From Eledone cirrhosa (Eukaryota; Mollusca; Cephalopoda; Octopoda; Eledonidae), in assembly GCA_964016885.1 (NCBI GenBank), contig OZ024742.1, forward strand, positions 8,798,662-8,862,661: DNA of 64,000 nucleotides, given 5' to 3'. Below are positions 55,300-64,000 of the stretch, one piece after another; position 1 is the stretch's first letter, and every line of letters begins with the position of its first letter. The notes beneath the pieces are model-generated. The model was given only the letters and a program-made list of their open reading frames with translations. It did no database searches and was not told the DNA's origin. Both the position numbers and the translations under genes were made by a program.

Positions 55300-58200
55300 G
55301 GACCAGATTAGCTAAGGTGAAGAGAATACTAACTATAGACAATAGGGTTTGCTAAGGTGAAGAGAATACTAACTATGGACAATAGGGTTTGCTAAGGTGA
55401 AGAGAGTACTAACTATGGACAATAGGGTTTGCTAAGGTGAAGAGAATACTAACTATAGACAATAGGGTTTGCTAAGGTGTAGAGAATACTAACTATAGAC
55501 AATAGTGTTTGCTAAGGTGAAGAGAATACTAACTATGGACAATAGGGTTTGCTAAGGTGAAGAGAATACTAACTATGGACAATAGGGTTTGCTAAGGTGA
55601 AGAGAATACTAACTATAGACAATAGGGTTTGCTAAGGTGAAGAGAATACTAACTATGGACAATAGGGTTTGCTAAGGTGAAGAGAATACTAACTATGGAC
55701 AATAGGGTTTGCTAAGGTGAAGAGAATACTAACTATGGACAATAGGGTTTGCTAAGGTGAAGAGAAGACTAACTATAGACAATAGGGTTTGCTAAGGTGA
55801 AGAGAATACTAACTATAGACAATAAGGTTTGCTAAGGTGAAGAGAATACTAACTATAGACAATAGGGTTTGCTAAGGTGAAGAGAATACTAACTATAGAC
55901 AATAGGGTTTGCTAAGGTGAAGAGAATACTAACTATAGACAATAGGGTTTGCTAAGGTGAAGAGAATACTAACTATAGACAATAGGGTTTGCTAAGGTGA
56001 AGAGAATACTAACTATAGACAATAGGGTTTGCTAAGGTGAAGAGAATACTAACTATAGACAATAGGGTTTGCTAAGGTGAAGAGAATACTAACTATGGAC
56101 AATAGGGTTTGCTAAGGTGAAGAGAATACTAACTATAGACAATAGGGTTTGCTAAGGTGAAGAGAATACTAACTATAGACAATAGGGTTATCTAAGGTGA
56201 AGAGAATACTAACTATGGACAATAGGGTTTGCTAAGATGAAGAGAATACTAACTATAGACAATAGGGTTTGCTAAGGTGAAGAGAATACTAACTATAGAC
56301 AATAGGGTTTGCTAAGGTGAAGAGAATACTAACTATGGACAATAGGGTTTGCTAAGGTGAAGAGAATACTAACTATAGACAATAGGGTTTGCTAAAGTGA
56401 AGAGAATACTAACTATAGACAATAGGGTTTGCTAAGGTGAAGAGAATACTAACTATGGACAATAGGGTGTGCTAAGGTGAAGAGAATACTAACTATGGAC
56501 AATTGGGTTTGCTAAGGTGAAAATAATACTAACTATGGACAATAGGGTTTGCTAAGGTGAAGAGAATACTAACTATAGACAATAGGGTTTGCTAAGGTGA
56601 AGAGAATACTAACTATAGACAATAGGGTTTGCTAAGGTGTAGAGAATACTAACTATAGACAATAGGGTTTGCTAAGGTGAAGAGAATACTAACTATGGAC
56701 AATAGGGTTTGCTAAGGTGAAGAGAATACTAACTATGGACAATAGGGTTTGCTAAGGTGAAGAGAATACTAACTATAGACAATAGGGTTTGCTAAGGTGA
56801 AGAGAATACTAACTATGGACAATAGGGTTTGCTAAGGTGTAGAGAATACTAACTATAGACAATAGGGTTTGCTAAGGTGAAGAGAATACTAACTATAGAC
56901 AATAGGGTTTGCTAAGGTGAAGAGAATACTAACTATAGACAATAGGGTTTGCTAAGGTGAAGAGAATACTAACTATAGACAATAGGGTTTGCTAAGGTGA
57001 AGACAATACTAACTATGGACAATAGGGTTTGCTAAGGTGAAGAGAATACTAACTATAGACAATAGGGTTTGCTAAGGTGAAGAGAATACTAACTATAGAC
57101 AATAGGGTTTGCTAAGGTGAAGAGAATACTAACTATGGACAATAGGGTTTGCTAAGGTGAAGAGAATACTAACTATAGACAAGAGGGTTTGCTAAGGTGA
57201 AGAGAATACTAACTATAGACAATAGGGTTATCTAAGGTGAAGAGAATACTAACTATGGACAATAGGGTTTGCTAAGGTGAAGAGAATACTAACTATAGAC
57301 AATAGGGTTTGCTAAGGTGAAGAGAATACTAACTATAGACAATAGGGTTTGCTAAGGTGAAGAGAATACTAACTATACACAATAGGGTTTGCTAAGGTGA
57401 AGAGAATACTAACTATGGACAATAGGGTTTGCTAAGGTGAAGAGAATACTAACTATAGACAATAGGGTTTGCTAAGGTGAAGAGAATACTAACTATGGAC
57501 AATAGGGTTTGCTAAGGTGAAGAGAATACTAACTATAGACAATAGTGTTTGCTAAGGTGAAGAGAATACTAACTATGGACAATAGGGTTTGCTAAGGTGT
57601 AGAGAATACTAACTATAGACAATAGGGTTTGCTAAGGTGAAGAGAATACTAACTATAGACAATAGGGTTTGCTAAGGTGAAGAGAATACTAACTATAGAC
57701 AATAGGGTTTGCTAAGGTGAAGAGAATACTAACTATAGACAATAGGGTTTGCTAAGGTGAAGACAATACTAACTATGGACAATAGGGTTTGCTAAGGTGA
57801 AGAGAATACTAACTATAGACAAGGGTTTGCTAAGGTGAAGAGAATACTAACTATAGACAATAGGGTTTGCTAAGGTGAAGAGAATACTAACTATGGACAA
57901 TAGGGTTTGCTAAGGTGAAGAGAATACTAACTATAGACAAGAGGGTTTGCTAAGGTGAAGAGAATACTAACTATAGACAATAGGGTTATCTAAGGTGAAG
58001 AGAATACTAACTATGGACAATAGGGTTTGCTAAGGTGAAGAGAATACTAACTATAGACAATAGGGTTTGCTAAGGTGAAGAGAATACTAACTATGGACAA
58101 TAGGGTTTGCTAAGGTGAAGAGAATACTAACTATGGACAATAGGGTTTGCTAAGGTGAAGAGAATACTAACTATAGACAATAGGGTTTGCTAAGGTGAAG

Positions 58201-60190
58201 AGAATACTAACTATAGACAATAGGGTTTGCTAAGGTGAAGAGAATACTAACTATACACAATAGGGTTTGCTAAGGTGAAGAGAATACTAACTATGGACAA
58301 TAGGGTTTGCTAAGGTGAAGAGAATACTAACTATAGACAATAGGGTTTGCTAAGGTGAAGAGAATACTAACTATACACAATAGGGTTTGCTCAGGTGAAG
58401 AGAATACTAACTATGGACAATAGGGTTTGCTAAGGTGAAGAGAATACTAACTATAGACAATAGGGTTTGCTAAGGTGAAGAGAATACTAACTATAGACAA
58501 TAGAGTTTGCTAAGGTGAAAAGAATACTAACTATAGACAATAGGGTTTGCTAAGGTGAAGAGAATACTAACTATAGACAATAGGGTTTGCTAAGGTGAAG
58601 AGAATACTAACTATGGACAATAGGGTTTGCTAAGGTGAAGAGAATACTAACTATAGACAATAGGGTTTGCTAAGGTGAAGAGAATACTAACTATAGACAA
58701 TAGGGTTTGCTAAGGTGAAGAGAATACTAACTATAGACAATAGGGCTTGCTAAGGTGAAGAGAATACTAACTATGGACAATAGGGTTTGCTAAGGTGAAG
58801 AGAATACTAACTATAGACAATAGGGTTTGCTAAGGTGAAGAGAATACTAACTATAGACAATAGGGTTATCTAAGGTGAAGAGAATACTAACTATGGACAA
58901 TAGGGTTTGCTAAGGTGAAGAGAATACTAACTATAGACAATAGGGTTTGCTAAGGTGAAGAGAATACTAACTATAGACAATAGGGTTTGCTAAGGTGAAG
59001 AGAATACTAACTATGGACAATAGGGTTTGCTAAGGTGAAGAGAATACTAACTATAGACAATAGGGTTTGCTAAAGTGAAGAGAATACTCACTATAGACAA
59101 TAGGGTTTGCTAAGGTGAAGAGAATACTAACTATGGACAATAGGGTTTGCTAAGGTGAAGAGAATACTAACTATGGACCATTGGGTTTGCTAAGGTGAAA
59201 ATAATACTAACTATGGACAATAGGGTTTGCTAAGGTGAAGAGAATACTAACTATGGACAATAGGGTTTGCTAAGGTGAAGAGAATACTTACTATGGACAA
59301 TAGGGTTTGCTAAGGTGTAGAGAATACTAACTATAGACAATAGGGTTTGCTAAGGTGAAGAGAATACTAACTATAGACAATAGGGTTTGCTAAGGTGAAG
59401 AGAATACTAACTATAGACAATAGGGTTTGCTAAGGTGAAGAGAATACTAACTATAGACAATAGGGTTTGCTAAGGTGAAGAGAATACTAACTATGGACAA
59501 TAGGGTTTGCTAAGGTGAAGAGAATACTAACTATAGACAATAGGGTTTGCTAAGGTGAAGAGAATACTAACTATAGACAATAGGGTTTGCTAAGGTGAAG
59601 AGAATACTAACTATAGACAATAGGGTTTGCTAAGGTGAAGAGAATACTAACTATACACAATAGGGTTTGCTAAGGTGAAGAGAATACTAACTATGGGCAA
59701 TAGGGTTTGCTATGGTGAAGAGAATACTAACTATAGACAATAGGGTTTGCTAAGGTGAAGAGAATACTAACTATAGACAATAGGGTTTGCTAAGGTGAAG
59801 AGAATACTAACTATAGACAATAGGGTTTGCTAAGGTGAAGAGAATACTAACTATAGACAATAGGGTTTGCTAAGGTGAAGAGAATACTAACTATGGACAA
59901 TAGGGTTTGCTAAGGTGTAGAGAATACTAACTATAGACAATAGGTTTTGCTAAGGTGAAGAGAATACGAACTATAGACAATAGGGTTTGCTAAGGTGAAG
60001 AGAATACTAACTATAGACAATAGGGTTTGCTAAGGTGAAGAGAATACTAACTATAGACAATAGGGTTTGCTAAGGTGAAGAGAATACTAACTATAGACAA
60101 TAGGATTTGCTAAGGTGAAGAGAATACTAACTATAGACAATAGGATTTGCTAAGGTGAAGGGAATACTAACTATGGACAATAGGGTTTGC
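55300..60190 (+). repeat. 40-bp satellite array (about 122 units)
   Basis: The unit is agagaatactaactatagac plus aatagggtttgctaaggtga. The commonest difference is atagac versus atggac. Rarer variants (gggttatctaagg, agacaatact, aattgggttt, aagagggttt) recur in blocks: the set at 57001-57240 reappears at 57761-57998, giving a period of about 760 bp (19 units). The left edge fades in from unique sequence and the right edge ends at gggtttgccaggctt. No meaningful open frame. Confidence 0.97.
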
Positions 60191-60410
60191 CAGGCTTAAT
60201 TTAAGAATAAATCAAGAAAATAAATACAAACCAGAATTGTGGTAACTACCAATCCCTCGGACAGTTTTGATAATACTGTTTCGCAATATTGAATGTAAAG
60301 AGGAATACCAAATCCTTGCTTATCAGCGGGTGAAGAATTACTTCCTAGATGTAATTTATTGTAAGAGAATATTTTCAGTTTCTAACTCAATATATGCCTT
60401 TGATATATAT
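60191..60410 (+). other. Unassigned sequence between satellite and inverted element
   Basis: AT-rich, with a frame from 60267 that continues into the right element copy. I recognise no domain. Its counterpart on the left side (54381-55300) is unrelated GT-rich sequence. Confidence 0.4.
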
Positions 60411-61156
60411 CTCTTCCGACCAACCCAACCACGGACTACACTCATTGGACATCGCTCCCACGAATCAACTCCATCACAAGGAAATTACCTGGCATCCCAC
60501 CACATCCTCTACGGAATGACCTTAGGAACTCACCCACGGACATACAGTAAAAAAAAAATTTTCCCACACGCCACCTACATCCACAATACGTATAAACACC
60601 ACACACACGTGCGTACCACCACATATTTACACACTCAGTCTCCGGAATCCTCTCCTCCCCTTCCCCACCCCATCTGACCCCTCCCCATCCATACACACAC
60701 ACACACACCGACGTGAACCCCACTCCACACACACCTTTTCCTGAACATGCAACCCCGTTCTTCCCGCAACTCTCACATTCACATACACACACACACACGT
60801 ACACCTACACACACCACCTTCAGCCCTCCTCGCTCGACACCTCGCCTCCCTCTCCCCACTCCACCCGCCACCACCCCTACACGCCCCACACTCTTCCACC
60901 ACTTGTTTTACTTCATGTTTATTTTTATTATGCTTTTATATTTATTTTCATTTGTACCGTTTTCTCTCACCCTCGTTTTTCTAAATGTCTCTCCCCCACT
61001 CCCCTACACACCCTTGGAACTCTCTTCCCACACAGTTTCGCCTGAAGAAGGGCTTATGCCCGAAACGTCGTTCCCCACAACCACCCCACTCTCAAGAGCG
61101 TGAAACTAATAAACCATTGTTCGTGCTGCGTCTCTGTTTTGTTCCCGTTCAATTTT

Positions 61157-61163
<7 letters not shown>
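60411..61163 (+). mobile_element. ~740-bp hammerhead-bearing element, right copy (+)
   Basis: It begins ctcttccgaccaacccaacc and is C/A-rich from 60590 to 60895. It continues with tttattttcatttgtaccg, the hammerhead-like core at 61042-61069, ctctcaagagcgtgaaacta and gttcccgttcaatttttcac, then a TA array. It is the inverted counterpart of 53640-54380. A Thr/Pro/His-rich frame crosses the middle and is probably not a gene. Confidence 0.7.
61042..61069 (+). ncRNA. Hammerhead-ribozyme-like core, right copy
   Basis: CTGAAGA (61042-61048), then A, stem GGGC-TTAT-GCCC, and GAAACGTC (61062-61069). Identical in the core to the left copy. The features and doubts are the same: a very short stem III that would favour a dimer, one extra A before stem II, and stem I with only about two clear pairs. 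Confidence 0.45.
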
Positions 61164-61207
<44 letters not shown>

Positions 61208-61537
61208 CGAGGTTTCCCAAGTATAACAATATATATATATATAAGTATGTATACGTACATACATATATGTATACAGACGTACAGTAGTATGTATATACAT
61301 ACATGCACACACATATATATGTACGTATGGATTCACCGAACATTTATTATAATGCTCGGTGTGTTTGTAAACAAACATCCCGAATTAAGCCGTAGTGTAT
61401 ATATATATATATATTTTTTTTAAATTGAGTTTGAATTATTTTCCCACATCTTACGTTAATTATTTTCCATTTGGACGTAATAATCACTTATATATTATGA
61501 AATACTGTTGGCTTCTAGCTCACATCAATTTCTATAT

Positions 61538-61606
<69 letters not shown>
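61164..61606. repeat. TA arrays with short spacers
   Basis: TA runs lie at 61163-61204, 61230-61243 and 61541-61605. At 61206-61230 tgcgaggtttcccaagtata, then acaatatata, resembles the SINE 3'-tail end. The remainder (61245-61540) has tacgtatg-type low complexity and no gene. Confidence 0.85.
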
Positions 61607-61610
<4 letters not shown>

Positions 61611-61800
61611 GATGAGGTTTATTTACGAAATGGAAAAAAAAACCATGTGTCCTACACGAGAGAAAGTATAAGGAAAAAAGATGAATTGGAAAATGCAACT
61701 GGAGTCTTTTAAAAAAACACATTTATTTGGTTCCTTTACCGGTTCTTGTGCTTTTCAAAAGTAGAATTGAGATGGAGGGTTTGTGGCTTTTCTCACAAAT
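61607..61800 (+). other. Unassigned sequence
   Basis: AT-rich, flanked by TA runs. Nothing recognisable. Confidence 0.4.
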
Positions 61801-61807
61801 ATATATA

Positions 61808-61905
61808 TATGAGAAAGTATGACCCGACGGCAGAGGTCAAGCCGTTTCGACGTCTATTTCTGGTGCGTTATTGTCCATTTGTACAACTCTTCCGTTATAT
61901 ATCTA
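61808..61905 (+). repeat. Fragment of the 53009 fold-back family
   Basis: gagaaagtatgacccgacgg, cagaggtcaagccgtttcga and ggtgcgttattgtccatttg match one arm and the flank of the element at 53009-53380. It ends at another TA-rich run (61930-61975). Confidence 0.7.
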
Positions 61906-61935
61906 CATATATCTAGCTATCTATCTATATAATAT

Positions 61936-61975
<40 letters not shown>

Positions 61976-62204
61976 TTGTGTATGTCTGTGTGTGTGTGTG
62001 TGTAAGGACGATGGTTTGAGAGACTCGTTATAGCAGGTATGGGCATGATTTTTCTGTCAGTGGACTGTATAAAAGATGAGTCATTATAAGGCGGGACACT
62101 AGCAAAACGACATATTTGAAGTTAAGTGTGTCAAACAAAGCGCAGTCTTAACATCTCTACACTACAACATTTCATAGACTGTTTCACAATATTCTCTCGG
62201 GTTC

Positions 62205-62410
62205 TCTTCGCTTTCAGTTCAAATCCAACCAAGGACATATATCATCCTTCCAAGGTTGATAAAACAATGTATCACATTGATATAATTGATATAATATGAA
62301 AAATTATGGAAGTTGATATATTCGACATCTGTTGGCCTTGTGCCAGAATGGTAAACTACTATATATCTGTGTTATGGCGGTGGATTGGTAGAATCGGTAG
62401 AGCGACACAC
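62205..62410 (+). repeat. Degenerate SINE body and a separate SINE head
   Basis: 62214-62350 keeps cagttcaaatccaacc (B-box region), a mutated atccttccaaggttgataaa body and ttggccttgtgccagaa near its tail. 62373-62410 is a good tRNA-like head, atggcggtggattggtagaa and tcggtagagcgac, cut off by the next minisatellite. Confidence 0.6.
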
Positions 62411-62429
62411 AAACATAATTACTAACCAT

Positions 62430-62742
62430 CCACATAGTCATAAGCTGGCAGAAGCACATATCTAAACATGAGCTGATATATAAACACATCTAAACATGAG
62501 CTGATATAAACACATATCTAAACATGAGCTGATATAAACACATATCTAAACATGAGCTGAGAGAAACACATATCTGAACATGAGCTGAGAGAAACACATA
62601 TCTAAACATGAGCTGAGAGAAACACATATCTACACATGAGCTGATATAAACACATATCTAAACATGAGCTGAGAGAAACACATATCTAAACATGAGCTGA
62701 TATAAACACATATCTAAACATGAGCTGAGAGAAACACATATC
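62430..62742. repeat. 28-bp minisatellite (about 11 units)
   Basis: The unit is acacatatctaaacatgagc plus tgatataa or tgagagaa; the two endings are interspersed. Confidence 0.95.
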
Positions 62743-64000
62743 TTTAGCAGTTATTAATTGTAGAGTAGTCGCCACTTTAGCGGGTTGGTAGAATCAGTGG
62801 TCGTTAGTTGCCAGTGTGGTAAGTGATAGTATCCTCGTTGGATTATCTTGTTGACATAGACGTGAGGGAAGGTCCCTCGATCTATTTACCATCTATTTAC
62901 AATATTCCTTTCGTCAGGTCGCCAATTCCAGCAGCATGGATTAAAGATGTTATTGAGACACGAGTAACATAACAACGACTTCAACCGCAGTAATTAGAGA
63001 TGAAATGTTTGTTTATTTATATGGTTGAAGTTACAGATAAAAAGAGGTTACAAAAGGGAATGTGTCATTGCGCCGTTAAACCGGCGAGGCTAGGGGTGCA
63101 ATATCTCACCGCTACATTATGCGTGTTGCTGGCTCGAAGTTTCTGGTACAAGAGCGAGATTCTTCAAATCTTCGCGGGGAATTTCTTCCTCAGGGCGCGT
63201 AGGGATACATCCTCTTCTACTGGCGCTGATTGGCTGAACTGAGCCAAATCACGCACAGAGAATGTATGTGAGCCCTCCAACCAGATTTTCAGCCGAAAAT
63301 CGATAACGAAGAAACCAAGGATCCACATATTATTAAATCAGCAAGAACAAATGCTGAAAGAGCACATCAGTGAAAAAATAATTAATCAGAAGGTTGCATG
63401 CAAGAACAAAAAATGAGGCGCTACGGGCCGTGTTGAGCCGCTGTGTCAAATGATCAGTTGTTTTGTTGTTTATACGTGACCGCCAAAGGTCTAACAAAAA
63501 ACGGATAAAGTCTGACATGGGCGAGGTTGCTGTTCTTGCATTAAATGTTAATGGTAAGCGTTGTACCAGTAGCTGTGAACGAAGCTATTATGGTAGTTTA
63601 CCAGTGCTGGCGAGAAAATGATGGCCCCCAGATGTATTGTCGAATGTGCTGTGGAGCCAGGAAAAAATGGCTGGTTGCTTTGTAAAGAACAAAAGGCAAG
63701 TTTAATCTGTAGGTGGGTTGCAGTGTAAATTCCATAATTCGGGCGAATCCACAGAAGTGGCCGAAATGCTAACAAGTCCAGTTCAATTTGTTGCTTTCCC
63801 AGCGAGTCGGGCAAAAACAACAAGACGGATGGCCGTCATGGACGATCAGTGTGCAACGAGATGCGAAGCTGTTTGAGTTCAGCTGCAATGTATTCTCGTG
63901 TTGCGGTGCCTGTTTGAATCCAGTGGATTAAGCTCTGTGAGCTGCTAACATGTGACAGCATCTCAACCAGGTGAAAAGGGACTCGCAGTATATTACGTTT
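62743..64000. other. Unassigned sequence with no supported gene
   Basis: Less AT-rich than most of the window and without tandem repeats. agcgggttggtagaatcagt near 62777 may be a decayed SINE head. From about 62890 I see no domain, no convincing frame longer than about 90 residues, and no terminal repeats within the window. It could be host intergenic sequence or part of an element that continues beyond 64000. Confidence 0.4.

Noticed and set aside
55300..60190. Telomere-like sequence (tagggttt) in the 40-bp satellite
   Set aside because: The motif occurs once per 40-bp unit within unrelated sequence and is not a TTAGGG tandem.
62895..64000. Possible LTR or host exon
   Set aside because: No terminal repeats, primer-binding site, domain or long frame can be shown within the window.

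Overview
The window looks like intergenic, repeat-dominated DNA from a cephalopod mollusc, most likely an octopod. The reasons are repeated copies of the tRNA-derived SINE type I associate with octopus (B box, then a body reading ...ccttacggggtcgataaaataaagtacc...), very abundant TA and TATC microsatellites, and Tx1/L1-type, CR1/L2-type and hAT-type transposon remnants in an AT-rich background. I see no host protein-coding gene, rRNA gene or functional tRNA gene. Every long reading frame belongs to a transposable element or is an artefact of a satellite or microsatellite. The species assignment is inference.

Layout. 1-17190: a 39-bp satellite of roughly 440 units with higher-order duplications. 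17185-18886: SINEs, a fold-back element and two paralogous copies of one flank. 18887-21023: a decayed hAT transposon of the GTF2IRD2/ZBED-like type. 21028-22340: old SINE fragments and TA arrays. 22349-24985: a decayed CR1/L2/Jockey-group LINE. Then four copies of one Tx1-like LINE family: A (25274-30689, +), B (32373-36240, -), C (38462-43684, +) and D (43763-49583, +). Between them lie palindromic elements, a GTT array, a 20-bp minisatellite and a CT tract. 49600-53640: a head-to-head SINE pair, several minisatellites and a fold-back. 53640-61163: two copies of a ~740-bp element in inverted orientation, each with a hammerhead-ribozyme-like core, enclosing a 40-bp satellite of about 122 units (55300-60190). 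61163-64000: TA arrays, degenerate SINE pieces, a 28-bp minisatellite and about 1.2 kb that I cannot assign.

The most informative system is the Tx1-like LINE family. Comparing the four copies shows ORF1 (Asn-rich N-terminus, CCHC knuckle), a small conserved middle ORF of about 110 residues, and ORF2 (APE endonuclease, reverse transcriptase, C-terminal Cys/His motif). Two 3'-UTR hairpins keep their pairing through compensatory changes. The two copies with a 5' UTR both have a long hairpin followed by a short one. The copies are bounded by TA or TATC/GATA repeats, which suggests microsatellite-directed insertion. Each copy has lost a different essential part: A lacks the first endonuclease motif, B lacks the YADD box, C lacks the ORF1 zinc knuckle and has a stop just after YADD, and D is frameshifted. 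C also looks like a mosaic of two subfamilies joined near the ORF1/ORF2 boundary.
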